Counted from the first letter of the stretch, positions 16,833 to 26,071 are shown. The stretch is 64,000 nucleotides of DNA from DATKRB01 sp036501425 (GCA_036501425.1 DASYAI010000013.1:39196-103195); one strand, 5' to 3'. The notes: generated by a model not told the origin, from the letters alone. Made by a program: numbers and translations.

Positions 16833-17321
16833 ATGGACGTCACCGCGTACCGAGCTTCGGCCTCTCTCGTGATCGCCGCGCCGCCGGAGAAGGTCTACGA
16901 GTTCATCGCCGACATGCCGAGGGTGGGTGAGATCAGCCCGGTGTGCACCGGGGGCACCTGGGAGAGCGACCAGCGAGGAGTCGGCGCGACGTTCGTGGGC
17001 TCCAACACCGTCCGGGATCGGACCTGGCAGGCCCGGATGAGGGTCACGGTGGCCGACGCGCCTCGCGAGTTCGCGTGGGAGAACATCGGCAGCTCCACGG
17101 AGCCGGTCGCCGACGACGCGCCGGCCGCGTCCCGCTGGAGCTACCGCTTCGCCCCGGTCGGGGGCGGCACGGAGGTCACCGAGTCGTGGATGATGTTCGA
17201 CAACCCCGGTCTCGCCGGCATCTCGCCGGAGCAGCTCGAGAAGGCGTCCACGCGGAACCGGTCGGGCATGGAGGAGACGTTGGCGAGGCTGAAGCAGTTG
17301 CTTGAGGCGGGTATGGCCTGA
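16833..17321 (+). CDS. SRPBCC/polyketide-cyclase-like protein
   Basis: The 162-aa protein is an SRPBCC (START-like) hydrophobic-pocket protein. It opens with the typical strand and helix ASLVIAAPPEKVYEFIADMPRVGEISPVC, continues with VGATFVGSNTVRDRTWQARMRVTVADAPREFAWEN, and ends in a long helix ending KQLLEAG. No catalytic residue can be assigned; family members bind lipids or aromatic compounds. ATG 16833 is fixed by the -10 box eight bases upstream. Twenty-six bases downstream the MFS gene begins, so they probably form one transcript and may act on the same compound. Confidence 0.85.
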   Translation: MDVTAYRASASLVIAAPPEKVYEFIADMPRVGEISPVCTGGTWESDQRGVGATFVGSNTVRDRTWQARMRVTVADAPREFAWENIGSSTEPVADDAPAASRWSYRFAPVGGGTEVTESWMMFDNPGLAGISPEQLEKASTRNRSGMEETLARLKQLLEAGMA

Positions 17322-17347
17322 GCTGGTAGCCGACGGGGACCCGCGCC

Positions 17348-18649
17348 GTGTCGATCTCGACCGCCTTCTCCTCCCTCAAGATCCGCAACTACCGGCGGTA
17401 CTTCGCCGGCCAGGTCCTGTCGCTGTGCGGGACGTGGGCGCAGACCATCGGCCTGGGCTGGCTGGTCCTGCGGTTGTCACACAACAGCGGTGTCGCGGTC
17501 GGTCTGGCCACCGCGCTCCAGTTCGTGCCCGTCCTCTTGTTCGGGCTGTGGGCCGGGCTCCTCGCCGATCGGTTCGACAAGCGGCGGTTCATCATCGGGA
17601 CGCAGGTCTCCCTGGCCTCGATCGCCGCGCTTCTTGCGGTCGTGGACCTGACGGGGGTGGTCACCCTCTGGATGGTCTACGTGTTCGCCTTCGTATTCGG
17701 GATGGCGACCGCGGCGGACACCCCGGCCCGCCTGTCGTTCGTGGTCGAGATGGTCGGCCCCCGGGACCTGCCCAACGCCCTGGGCCTCAACAGCGCGGTG
17801 GTCAACGCCGGGCGGATCATCGGGCCGGCGATTGCCGGCATCGTCATCGCAGCCGGGGGTACCGGATTCTGCTTCGTGGTCAACGCCGTCTCCTACGTCG
17901 GGACGATCGCCGCCGTGAGCTCGATGCGGCGGGGAGACCTCCGCCAGCCATCGCCGGTCGTGCGCGGTCGGGGACAGGTTCGAGCAGGCGTGCGCTACAC
18001 CTGGCGCATGCCGCTCCTGCGGTCCAACATCCTGCTCCTCGGCCTGGTCAGCGTGGTCGCCTTCAACTTTCCGGTCATCCTGCCGCTGCTGGCCAAGCTG
18101 ACATTCCGGGGCGACGCCAGCACCTACAGCCTGATGGCCTCCGCGATGGGCATCGGGGCGTTGGTCAGCGCCCTCGTGATCGCCTCGATCCGACGACCCC
18201 ACGGGCGACGTCTGGCGATCGCCGTCCTCGGGCTCGGGCTGGCCATGTGCCTCGGGGCCATGGCCCCCACCCTGACCACCTTCCTCCTCCTCATGCCACT
18301 GATCGGGGCCGGGCAGGTGGTCGCCGCCTCGACGTCGAACGCCATGATCCAACTCGACTCGGACCCCGCGATGCGGGGCCGGGTGACCGCCATCTTCTCG
18401 TTGGCGAGTCAGGGCCTCACGCCGGCCGGCAGCCTTCTGTGCGGGGTCGTCGCCCAGGCGGCCGGCGCCCGGTGGGGAATGGCCATGGGGGGCATCGGTG
18501 CGCTGCTCGCGGTGGGCATCTTCGGACTGCCGCTGCTACGCAACCGGGGGCCCGAGACGGACAAGCTCCCCGGCGCCGAGGCTGAGGTCGCCGTGCAGCC
18601 GATGGCCGAACCAGGGCCACCGCCGGGAGCTTCGGCGCTGCCCGGCTAA
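17348..18649 (+). CDS. MFS exporter (EntS/MFS_3-like)
   Basis: The 433-aa protein has 12 predicted membrane segments. The N-terminal sequence F-S-S-L-K-I-R-N-Y-R-R-Y-F-A-G-Q (7-22) and the loop GLLADRFDKRRFI (about 74-86) are hallmarks of the EntS-like MFS_3 group, which exports siderophores or drugs. A central cytoplasmic loop separates two six-helix halves, and the second half contains D-P-A-M-R-G-R-V. The C-terminal tail is polar and Pro-rich. The start is GTG 17348. It lies directly after the SRPBCC gene. Substrate unknown. Confidence 0.9.
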   Translation: MSISTAFSSLKIRNYRRYFAGQVLSLCGTWAQTIGLGWLVLRLSHNSGVAVGLATALQFVPVLLFGLWAGLLADRFDKRRFIIGTQVSLASIAALLAVVDLTGVVTLWMVYVFAFVFGMATAADTPARLSFVVEMVGPRDLPNALGLNSAVVNAGRIIGPAIAGIVIAAGGTGFCFVVNAVSYVGTIAAVSSMRRGDLRQPSPVVRGRGQVRAGVRYTWRMPLLRSNILLLGLVSVVAFNFPVILPLLAKLTFRGDASTYSLMASAMGIGALVSALVIASIRRPHGRRLAIAVLGLGLAMCLGAMAPTLTTFLLLMPLIGAGQVVAASTSNAMIQLDSDPAMRGRVTAIFSLASQGLTPAGSLLCGVVAQAAGARWGMAMGGIGALLAVGIFGLPLLRNRGPETDKLPGAEAEVAVQPMAEPGPPPGASALPG

Positions 18650-18726
18650 TCCCGGCGCGAACTGGGTAGGGCACTAGCGGCTGCAACGCCGCACTGTCGA
18701 CGCCCGAGCACAGGAGGCACCGCCCG

Positions 18727-20490
18727 GTGGGGGACGAAGAAGGCGACCCGTCGTTCCCCCCCCACGTCCTGCGTGAGTACTCCCTGCTCGCCGATGGGGA
18801 GCGCGCCGTCCTCGTCGGCCCGCTGGGGGACTTCGCGTGGATGTGCGTCCCCCGCTGGGACTCGGACGCGGTCTTCTCGTCACTGGTGGGCGGCAGCGGC
18901 GTCTACGCCGTCACGCCCACCGACCGTCACTTCGTATGGGGCGGCTATTACGAGGACCGCTCGCTCATCTGGCGGAGCCGCTGGGTCACCACGGACGGGG
19001 TCGTCGAGTGCCGCGAAGCCCTCGCCTTCCCCGGTGACCCGCAGACGGCGGTCGTGCTGCGCCGGGTCACCGCGGTGCGGGGGCCGGCCCGGGTAACCGC
19101 CCTGCTCGACCCGCGGGCGCAGTTCGGGCGCCGGGGAATGGACCACGTCGAGCACGCTGGAGGCACCTGGACCGCCCGCACCGGCCACCTCAGGCTGCGG
19201 TGGTCGGGTGCCGGGGGGGCGAAGAGGACTCGGCGGGGCGCGTTGGTGAGCGAGCTGGAGGTGCCCGAAGGGGGGCACCACGACTTGGTGCTCGAGCTCT
19301 CCGAGCAGCCGCTACCGGACGCGATGGACCCCGCGGCGGCCTGGGAGGCCACCGAAGCGGCGTGGCGGCGGACGATCCCCGGTTTCGACGAGACGCTCGG
19401 TACCAGGGACGCCCGCCATGCGTACGCGGTGTTGCGGGGCCTCACCAGGCCCGGAGGCGGGATGGTGGCGGCGGCCACGACGAGCCTGCCGGAGCGGTCC
19501 GACGCCGGGCGAAACTACGATTACCGCTACGCGTGGATCCGCGACCAGTGCTACGCCGGCCAGGCGGTGGCGGTGACCGAGGCGACCCCGTTGCTCGACG
19601 ACGCGGTGGGGTTCGTCGCCTCGCGCCTGCTCGACGACGGACCCGGATTGCGCCCCGCGTACCGGATCGACGGGGGAGAGGTGCCCGACGAACGAAGCCT
19701 CCCTCACCTCACCGGGTATCCCGGGGGGAGCGACAAGGTGGGCAACTGGGTCAATCGCCAGTTCCAGCTGGACTCGTTCGGCGAAGCGCTCCTCTTGTTC
19801 GGCACCGCCGGGCGCCATGACCACCTCGACTCGGAGCACTGGCGGGCAGTGGAGGCGGCGGTGGGGGCGATCGAGTCCCGGTGGCGAGAGCCCGACGCCG
19901 GGATCTGGGAGATCGACGACCAGCGCTGGGCCCACTCGAGGTTGATGTGCGTGGCCGGCTTGCGAGCGGTGGCCGCCCACGCGTCGGCCGCCCAGGCGGG
20001 CCCGTGGAGCACCCTGGCCGATGCCATCGCAGCCGACGCGGCGAGCGACTGCCTGCACCCGACCGGCCGGTGGCAGCGGTCTCCGGCCGACCCCCGGGTG
20101 GACGCGGCGTTGCTGCTGGCGGCCCTGCGGGGAGCGGTGCCCGCCGGCGATCCGCGCAGCGTCGCCACACTCGGGGCGGTGGAGTCCGAGCTCGGTCGAG
20201 AGGGCTACGTGTACCGGTACCGCCACGACGATCGGCCGCTCGGGGACACCGAGGGAGCCTTCTTGCTCTGCGGGTTCCTCATGGCCCTGAGCCTCCACCA
20301 GCAGCACCGCCAGGCCGACGCCATCGGCTGGTTCGAGCGGAACCGCTCGGCCTGCGGGCCGTCGGGACTGTTCACCGAGGAGTTCGACGTGCGCCAGCGC
20401 CAGCTACGGGGCAACCTCCCCCAGGCCTTCGTGCACGCCCTGCTGCTCGAGTCGGCCACCCGCCTGGCGCGACCCTGGGAGGCGGCGTGA
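18727..20490 (+). CDS. Glycoside hydrolase family 15 protein (glucoamylase/trehalase-like)
   Basis: The 587-aa protein matches actinobacterial GH15 enzymes. The N-terminal beta-sandwich contains L-L-A-D-G-E-R-A-V-L-V-G-P-L-G-D and CVPRWDSDAVFSSLVGG. The (alpha/alpha)6 domain contains LPERSDAGRNYDYRYAWIRDQCY (about 256-277), YPGGSDKVGNWVNRQFQLD and, near the C-terminus, PLGDTEGAFLLCGFL with a candidate catalytic Glu. Relatives hydrolyse trehalose or alpha-glucans; I cannot tell which. No signal peptide is present, so it is cytoplasmic. GTG 18727 follows AGGAGG at about 18711-18716. A TGGGTAGGGC box about 55 bases upstream is a candidate promoter. The SDR gene follows after 79 bases. Confidence 0.9.
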   Translation: MGDEEGDPSFPPHVLREYSLLADGERAVLVGPLGDFAWMCVPRWDSDAVFSSLVGGSGVYAVTPTDRHFVWGGYYEDRSLIWRSRWVTTDGVVECREALAFPGDPQTAVVLRRVTAVRGPARVTALLDPRAQFGRRGMDHVEHAGGTWTARTGHLRLRWSGAGGAKRTRRGALVSELEVPEGGHHDLVLELSEQPLPDAMDPAAAWEATEAAWRRTIPGFDETLGTRDARHAYAVLRGLTRPGGGMVAAATTSLPERSDAGRNYDYRYAWIRDQCYAGQAVAVTEATPLLDDAVGFVASRLLDDGPGLRPAYRIDGGEVPDERSLPHLTGYPGGSDKVGNWVNRQFQLDSFGEALLLFGTAGRHDHLDSEHWRAVEAAVGAIESRWREPDAGIWEIDDQRWAHSRLMCVAGLRAVAAHASAAQAGPWSTLADAIAADAASDCLHPTGRWQRSPADPRVDAALLLAALRGAVPAGDPRSVATLGAVESELGREGYVYRYRHDDRPLGDTEGAFLLCGFLMALSLHQQHRQADAIGWFERNRSACGPSGLFTEEFDVRQRQLRGNLPQAFVHALLLESATRLARPWEAA

Positions 20491-20569
20491 GCACCCACGC
20501 CTCGCGCCAACGATCACCGGGCCCCAGTCGACCCGAGACGCCAGGCAGAGAGGTCAGAGAGGAACGCAC

Positions 20570-21580
20570 ATGAACCAGGTGGTGGTGGTCACCGGGGCGA
20601 GCGCGGGCATCGGGCGCGCCGTCGCCGAGGGATTCGGGGCCCGCGGTGCCAGCGTCGGCCTGCTGGCACGCGGTCAGGCCGGGCTGGACGGTGCGGTGGC
20701 GGACATCGAGCAGGCAGGTGGAAGGGCGCTGGCCGTGCCCACCGACGTCGCCGACCACGCCCAGGTCGCCCGGGCCGCCGCCTCGGTGGTCGAGGCCTTC
20801 GGGTCGATCGACGTCTGGGTCAATGTGGCCTTCACCTCGGTGTTCGCCCCCTTCTGGGAGATCGAGCCGGACGAGTTCAGGCGGGTGACCGAGGTCGCCT
20901 ACCTCGGGTATGTCCACGGTACCCGGGTCGCCCTCGACCACATGCGACCCCGCAACGCGGGGACCATCGTCCAGGTTGGCTCCGCGCTCGGCGATCGGAG
21001 CATCCCCCTGCAGTCGGCGTACTGCGGCGCCAAGCACGCCGTCAACGGGTTCACCTCGTCGCTGCGGACCGAGCTCATGGCCGAGGGGAGCGCTATCCGG
21101 GTGACCGTCGTGCAGATGCCGGCGGTCAACACGCCCCAGTTCTCGTGGGTGCGCAGCCGCCTTCCCCGTCACCCCCAGCCGGTCCCGCCCATCTACCAGC
21201 CCGAGGTGGCGGCCCGCGGCGTCCTGCACGCGGCCGACCATCCCGAGCGCAAGCAGTACTGGGTTGGCGGCAGCACCGCCGCCACGATCATCGCCAACAA
21301 GCTGGCGGCGCCGCTCCTCGACCGCTACCTGGCCCGGACCGGCTATCGGTCTCAGCAGACCGCCGACGAGGCCAGCCCGGACCGGCCGGACAACCTGTGG
21401 GAGCCGGTCGACGGGAGTGGCGGCCACGACCATGGGGCGCACGGCGTCTTCGACGGGCGAGCCCACCGCCGCAGCGTCGAGCTCTGGGCGTCGCAGCACG
21501 CCCGCCCACTGGCCGGGGCGACCCTCGCCGGCGTGACCACGCTGGTCGGGCGGGCCGCGGTGGGCCGCCGTCGCCAGTGA
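20570..21580 (+). CDS. Short-chain dehydrogenase/reductase with C-terminal extension
   Basis: The 336-aa protein is a classical SDR: TGASAGIGRAVAEGF (9-23) binds NAD(P), and the catalytic Ser-Tyr-Lys is in QVGSALGDRSIPLQSAYCGAKHAV. The usual NNAG motif reads VNVAF, a departure seen in this subgroup. After residue about 240 comes an extension (PDRPDNLWEPVDG...HDHGAHGVFDGRAH) typical of a longer SDR type often found beside GH15 enzymes. GAGAGGAAC precedes the ATG. The stop overlaps the next gene's GTG (GTGA), so both are translated together. Substrate unknown. Confidence 0.9.
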   Translation: MNQVVVVTGASAGIGRAVAEGFGARGASVGLLARGQAGLDGAVADIEQAGGRALAVPTDVADHAQVARAAASVVEAFGSIDVWVNVAFTSVFAPFWEIEPDEFRRVTEVAYLGYVHGTRVALDHMRPRNAGTIVQVGSALGDRSIPLQSAYCGAKHAVNGFTSSLRTELMAEGSAIRVTVVQMPAVNTPQFSWVRSRLPRHPQPVPPIYQPEVAARGVLHAADHPERKQYWVGGSTAATIIANKLAAPLLDRYLARTGYRSQQTADEASPDRPDNLWEPVDGSGGHDHGAHGVFDGRAHRRSVELWASQHARPLAGATLAGVTTLVGRAAVGRRRQ

Positions 21581-22104
21581 GGACCGCCGGCGCGATCCGG
21601 GTGGCCGGCGCGATCCGGGCCGGCCTGGGCCTCCTGGAGGTACTGGCTCCGGGGCGCGCCGGCCGGATCATGGGAGTACGCCTCGATCCGCCGACCCGAC
21701 GGGTCGTGCGGGTGCTCGGTGCTCGACAGCTGCTGCAGGCGATCATGTCGGCATCCGAGCCGACGCCGGCGGTGCTGGCGCTCGGGGCCGAGGTCGATGC
21801 CCTCCACTCGGCCTCCATGGCGGCCGTCGCGTTGGCCAGCCGACGCTTGCGGCGGGCGGCTCTGGCCGAGTGCCTGGCGGCGGCGCTCTTCGCCGCCAGC
21901 GGTGTCCGAGGTGCGTCGCGCGCCGCGACTCGATGGCGCGGGGGCACGCGAAGCGGCCCGATCGGCGCTCTGGCCGGGCGCCGGGACCGCTGGGCTGCCG
22001 GAGCGGCGCGGTGGTTGGTGCCGCGCTACCAGCCGGTTGCGGCGATGACCGGAGCGTTCAAGTGCTGGCCCGCCATGGAGCCCTCGTTCGGCGCATCCCC
22101 GTAG
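21577..22104 (+). CDS. Hypothetical Ala/Arg-rich protein coupled to the SDR
   Basis: The 175-aa frame starts at GTG 21577, overlapping the SDR stop by four bases. The first 110 residues look real: a repeated A-G-A-I-R, then LGLLEVLAPGRAGRIMGVRLDPPTRRVVRVLGARQLLQAIMS and two moderately hydrophobic helices, resembling uncharacterised membrane-associated partners of SDR genes. The last 26 residues run antisense through the 3' end of the convergent repeat protein (overlap 22026-22104), so the true C-terminus is odd. No function can be named. Confidence 0.55.
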   Translation: MRTAGAIRVAGAIRAGLGLLEVLAPGRAGRIMGVRLDPPTRRVVRVLGARQLLQAIMSASEPTPAVLALGAEVDALHSASMAAVALASRRLRRAALAECLAAALFAASGVRGASRAATRWRGGTRSGPIGALAGRRDRWAAGAARWLVPRYQPVAAMTGAFKCWPAMEPSFGASP

Positions 22105-23993
22105 GGAAAGACCGACCCACTGGCCGAGGCGACCCAGTACCCGCCCCCGTCGGCGGTCGTGAAGATGGCGGTCGCCGGATCCAGCCCCCCTACGGTTCCC
22201 ACAGGGCCGCCCAACTTCGTTGCGTCGCCGAAGGCGGCGACCGCGCCGTTGGCGTAGAGGAGCCAGTAGCCGCCCCCGTCAGCCGTCCGGACCGCCGAGG
22301 TGACCGGCTCGGCCTGCTGACCGGGTGCGCCGTAGTACGGGGCGTCGCCGAAGTTGTACACGTTGCCGGTAGCCGTCACCAGCCAGTAGCCGTCGCCACT
22401 GGCGTCGGGCAGGACGGACACCGCGGCGCCGGCACACCCACCGATCCCCGGACACGACCCGGCGAATTTCGCGTCGCCGAACGCGAACACGCCGCCGTCG
22501 GCGGCCACCATGAAGTAGCCGCCGCCGTCGGTCGAGGGCACCATTCCCACGATGGGGGCATCCAGGGCCCGGCGAGCGCCCACGGTCCCGGCGGGGGAGA
22601 TGCCGACCCCCGGGATCGATCCGAAGAACCCCGAGTCGCCGAAGGCGAAGATGCCCCCGTCGCTGGCGACCAGCCAGTAGCCAGCTCGATCAGCAGTGGG
22701 GGTGATGCCCACCACGGGCCGCTGCAGGCTCATCGAGCCGGTGGAGCCGAAGAATTGCGCCGACCCGAAGGTGAAGATGCCGCCATCACCACCGACGAGC
22801 CAGTAGCCATGGGCGCCAGGTGCGGCTGGCGTGGTCGGAGGCGGCGTGGCCGGAGGCGGGGTGGTCGGAGGCGGCGAGATCGGGGGTGCCGGGGTCGGAG
22901 GAGCCGGTGTCCCGGTCACGGTGAAGCTCGCGCTGAGCGCGTTGTTCGCCATGTCGGACTCGGGGAAGTAGGGGACGTCATTCGTCCACGCCTCGAGGGT
23001 GTGGGTTCCGGCGGTCGCGATCCACGTGCCCACGTACTGGGTCGGACCGTCGTCGGAGGTGACCGTGGTGACGGCGCCGGCGGCCAACGGAGCGGTGGCG
23101 TCGTTCCAGACCACCTTCACACCGTCGACGAAGAACGCCGTGCCGAATCCGGCCGGCGTACCGGCGCCGAGGTTCTCGACCGTCGCCGAAAAGGTGACCG
23201 CCTGCCCCACGGTCGGATTGCTCGGGCTCTCCGTGAGCGAGGTCAGGACCAGGTCGGGCAGGGTCACCGGTGGTGGAGGAGGTGCCGACGGGGCGATCAC
23301 GGTGAGTGCCGTCGACGCACTCGACGGCAGAAAGTTGCCGCTGCCGCCGTAGCTTGCCTGCACCGTATCGGCGCCGAGCGGAGTGGTCGTGGCGGCGCAG
23401 GTGGCGACGCCGGCCACCAACGGGGCCGAGCACAGCGCCAGGACACCGTCGGTGCTGAACGTTACGGTCCCGTCGGGCACAATGCCGAGCACGTCGGTGT
23501 TCGACACCGTGGCCGAGTACGTGACCGGGCTACCGTCGACCGGGGTGCTCGGGGTGGCAGTCGGCAGGGTCACCGTCGAGTCCTGCTCGACGAACATCGT
23601 GGTTCCGATGGTGTTCTCGTCGAACAGGTCCTGGTACGCGGTGAACGTGGCATACAGCGCATCGACCCCGACGGGAAGCGCGGTGGTCTCGCACTGGGCC
23701 TGGTCGAACTCCAGCTCCGGAGCGCAGTAGACGGTCCCCGTCCCGTCGGGGCCCGAGCTGAAGATGATCTGGTCGCCGCTGGGCGCCGATGTCGGGCTCG
23801 CGGTGACCACCAGGGTGAACTCGACCTGGCTGCCGAAGGGGACCGTTGGCGTGCCGGTCGGGGTCAACTCGTCGAGCGTCAACACGGTGGGTTCCCGGGG
23901 ACCGCTCAGGGCCGAAGCGCCGGTCACCGGGAGGACGGCCAGTACCACGCACGAACCGACAACGACGCCTAGGGCGCGGATCCAACTTCGCAT
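22026..23993 (-). CDS. Secreted protein: Ig-like and CARDB domains plus six GYWLV/DGG propeller-like repeats
   Basis: The 655-aa protein begins with a signal peptide (MRSWIRALGVVVGSCVVLAV...). Two bacterial Ig-like modules follow (about residues 40-240), then a CARDB-like domain (LPDLVLTSLTESPSNPTVGQ..., about 245-360) and a Pro/Thr linker of P-x-P-P-T repeats. The C-terminal third holds six copies of a unit of about 40 residues: GYWLVGGDGGIFTFGSAQFFGS, GYWLVASDGGIFAFGDSGFFGS and four more diverged ones. The same unit occurs in the protein at 48773-50974. It probably forms a beta-propeller or solenoid on the cell surface. ATG 23993 is chosen over 24137 because the signal peptide and a GGGGAG site sit there. 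Confidence 0.85.
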   Translation of the reverse strand: MRSWIRALGVVVGSCVVLAVLPVTGASALSGPREPTVLTLDELTPTGTPTVPFGSQVEFTLVVTASPTSAPSGDQIIFSSGPDGTGTVYCAPELEFDQAQCETTALPVGVDALYATFTAYQDLFDENTIGTTMFVEQDSTVTLPTATPSTPVDGSPVTYSATVSNTDVLGIVPDGTVTFSTDGVLALCSAPLVAGVATCAATTTPLGADTVQASYGGSGNFLPSSASTALTVIAPSAPPPPPVTLPDLVLTSLTESPSNPTVGQAVTFSATVENLGAGTPAGFGTAFFVDGVKVVWNDATAPLAAGAVTTVTSDDGPTQYVGTWIATAGTHTLEAWTNDVPYFPESDMANNALSASFTVTGTPAPPTPAPPISPPPTTPPPATPPPTTPAAPGAHGYWLVGGDGGIFTFGSAQFFGSTGSMSLQRPVVGITPTADRAGYWLVASDGGIFAFGDSGFFGSIPGVGISPAGTVGARRALDAPIVGMVPSTDGGGYFMVAADGGVFAFGDAKFAGSCPGIGGCAGAAVSVLPDASGDGYWLVTATGNVYNFGDAPYYGAPGQQAEPVTSAVRTADGGGYWLLYANGAVAAFGDATKLGGPVGTVGGLDPATAIFTTADGGGYWVASASGSVFPYGDAPNEGSMAGQHLNAPVIAATGW

Positions 23994-24008
23994 GGGTGAC
24001 CGAGCTCC

Positions 24009-24056
24009 CCTCGTGCGGCGACAGACCACACTCCTCGTGTGGCGACAGGCCACCCT
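24009..24056. repeat. 24-bp tandem duplication in the leader of the repeat protein gene
   Basis: Units 24009-24032 and 24033-24056 match at 21 of 24 positions (CCTCGTGYGGCGACAGRCCA then CMCT). They lie 15-63 bases upstream of the minus-strand ATG at 23993, within the likely 5' leader. The 283-base gap to the next gene holds nothing else I can name. Confidence 0.7.
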
Positions 24057-24276
24057 CAATGAGACCGGAGAGCCGATCCTGAGACGCGCTCGATCGCTGC
24101 TCCCAAAAGTGACTGCCTCGGGCTCGTCACATCGCATGAGGGTGACGTAGATCGCCTACCGAACCGGCCACCCTGGCGTTGCCAAATTGCTGCAATCGGA
24201 GGAGGACCCGATCAGTCGGCACCACAGAACGGATGCCTCCGGTTCGCCCGGCCCGGTCGGGCCACCCGCCGAACGC

Positions 24277-25119
24277 TCAGCGCAAGCCGGCGAAGAGGTC
24301 CTCCTCGGGCACGGGTGCCCCGGTGCGGTCCTGGACCCGGATGAACGCCTCGGTGCCGAAGACGTTGGCGAACACGTCCGTCGGCAGGCGAAGCAGCCCC
24401 CACTCGTCCAGCTGGCTGGCGTGGGCGGTCAACGCCGCCTGCTTGCGAGCTGCCCACCGGGTTGCGTCCACGGTGGTGGTGACCTGCTTCTCCATCTCCT
24501 CCATCGCTTTGGCGATCTCGGGGTCGACCTGGCGCTGATCGGGGACCGGCATCTCCACCCCGGCTGCCTCCATCTGCTCGCGCATCTTCTCCCAGTCCCG
24601 GCGGCGGTGGGCGATGAAGTAGAGCTTGGCCGGGATGCCGGTCCGCTCGGTCGCCTCGACGGTGATCCGGTGGGCCTGGCGGTGATCGGGGTGGTTGTAG
24701 CCACCGAGGTCGTGGTACGTGACGACGACGTCGGGCCGGTACTGCTCGAAGAGTGCCACCAGGCGCCCCACCGATTCGTCGAGGGGGATGTTGCAGAACA
24801 CGTCTGTCCGGTCCTTGAAGTCCCAATCGGCCATTCCCGAGTCGTGGTACCCGAGCTTCTCGAGGTGGGTGACGCCCAGGTGGTCGCACGCCACCTTCAG
24901 CTCGCCCAGGCGGGTCTGGGCCACCCGCTGGGCGTCGTGGCCCGCCTCGCCTGGCTTGAGGTGCCCGGGCCCGTCGCCGTACTCGCCGTTGGTGCAGGTC
25001 ACGAGCACGGTCTGGAGGCCTTCGTCCCCATAGCGGGCCAGGATGCCTCCGGTGCTCGACGACTCGTCGTCGGGATGGGCGTGGACTGCCATGAGGGTCA
25101 GCCGATCGTCGGTGCGCAT
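24277..25119 (-). CDS. mca: PIG-L/LmbE deacetylase, mycothiol S-conjugate amidase (Mca)-like
   Basis: The 280-aa protein carries the zinc motif HAHPDDES at about residues 13-20 and NHPDHRQAH (about 144-152) of the PIG-L fold. The length and the opening, TLMAVHAHPDDESSSTGG, are closest to mycothiol S-conjugate amidase (Mca), which cleaves mycothiol adducts during detoxification. MshB, the biosynthetic deacetylase, is the alternative. The ATG at 25119 is the first start before the motif and no -10 box is close. Mycothiol is an actinobacterial thiol, so the gene supports the taxonomic call. Confidence 0.82.
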   Translation of the reverse strand: MRTDDRLTLMAVHAHPDDESSSTGGILARYGDEGLQTVLVTCTNGEYGDGPGHLKPGEAGHDAQRVAQTRLGELKVACDHLGVTHLEKLGYHDSGMADWDFKDRTDVFCNIPLDESVGRLVALFEQYRPDVVVTYHDLGGYNHPDHRQAHRITVEATERTGIPAKLYFIAHRRRDWEKMREQMEAAGVEMPVPDQRQVDPEIAKAMEEMEKQVTTTVDATRWAARKQAALTAHASQLDEWGLLRLPTDVFANVFGTEAFIRVQDRTGAPVPEEDLFAGLR

Positions 25120-25196
25120 CCACCCATCCTGCCGGTTGGGTGGCCCTGCGGTCACGACGAGCTCGGTTGCCCAGGTCAGCGTCCCTGCAGCGGTGC

Positions 25197-25964
25197 TCAG
25201 TCCGAGAAATGCGTCCTCGGGCGGTCCAGGAGCGTGCCGTCGAGCACGACGTCCACCTTCTCGTTGTAGAAGGCCACCAGCCCGGCGATGGGGAGCAGTT
25301 GGCGGGTGGGGAAGTCGTAGGCCCACGCCAGGTCCGGGTACGTGGTGTCCCCGACGTGCGCCGACCAGTAGGCGCTGGTGGTGCCCTTGTACGGGCACGA
25401 GGTCACGGTGCCGGAGGCCTCGAGGTGCTCGAAGTGCACCTCGGTGCGGTTCACGTAGTAGCGGGTCGGGAGCCCGGTCTCGAAGACCATCACCGGTGAG
25501 GCCGACTCGGCCAGCACGGCCCCGTCGAGCTCGATCCGCACCGTGCGGGTGGAGCGCAGCGCGTCGACACGAGCGTACGGATTGCGCGGGTGGACGAAGA
25601 CCTCCTCGTCCTCCTCGTACCAGGCGTCCAGGGCCCCCCAGTCGAAGCGGACCATTCCCGCCAGCCCGTCGATGGCGTCGTCGGTGAAGCACCGGACGGC
25701 GCCGGGCCGGGTGACGTCGCCGACCCGCAGCCCGAACACCCGGGCCGTCCCTCGGTGGAGGTGCTGGTCGTGCTGCTCGTCGACCAGCAGATCGGCGACC
25801 ACGTCGTCCAACGGGACGTAGTACTGGGGGTAGTTCGCCCACTCCCACACGTAGAGGGCTCGGGTGGTGTCGAACACCGTGTGGCCGGCGACCACCGCCC
25901 TGATCCGGCGGGGCACCGGCTCGATGTGGTCGACCGGGACGATGGCCCTCGGGTAGTCGTCCAT
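25197..25964 (-). CDS. Tandem DUF427-domain protein
   Basis: The 255-aa protein contains two DUF427 beta-barrel domains. The first spans about 15-115 (VVAGHTVFDTTRALYVWEWANYPQYYVPLDDV); the second about 130-250, ending in VSCPYKG-like GTVTSCPYKGTTSAYWSAHVGD and F-Y-N-E-K-V-D-V-V-L-D-G. DUF427 proteins are common in Actinobacteria and Proteobacteria with no agreed function. ATG 25964 follows GGAGG. A GTG at 26075 in the same frame overlaps the stop of the upstream FAD gene as GTGA and would add 37 residues; because of the ribosome site I prefer 25964. Confidence 0.85.
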   Translation of the reverse strand: MDDYPRAIVPVDHIEPVPRRIRAVVAGHTVFDTTRALYVWEWANYPQYYVPLDDVVADLLVDEQHDQHLHRGTARVFGLRVGDVTRPGAVRCFTDDAIDGLAGMVRFDWGALDAWYEEDEEVFVHPRNPYARVDALRSTRTVRIELDGAVLAESASPVMVFETGLPTRYYVNRTEVHFEHLEASGTVTSCPYKGTTSAYWSAHVGDTTYPDLAWAYDFPTRQLLPIAGLVAFYNEKVDVVLDGTLLDRPRTHFSD

Positions 25965-26071
25965 CGGGATCCTCCGTCCGTCGGAGCCGTCGTCGACCCA
26001 ACCTAGAGCGTGGTGCGCGGGCGATCCAGGGCGCCCGGCGCGCCTGGGACCGCCGATCGACTCGCTGTCGA

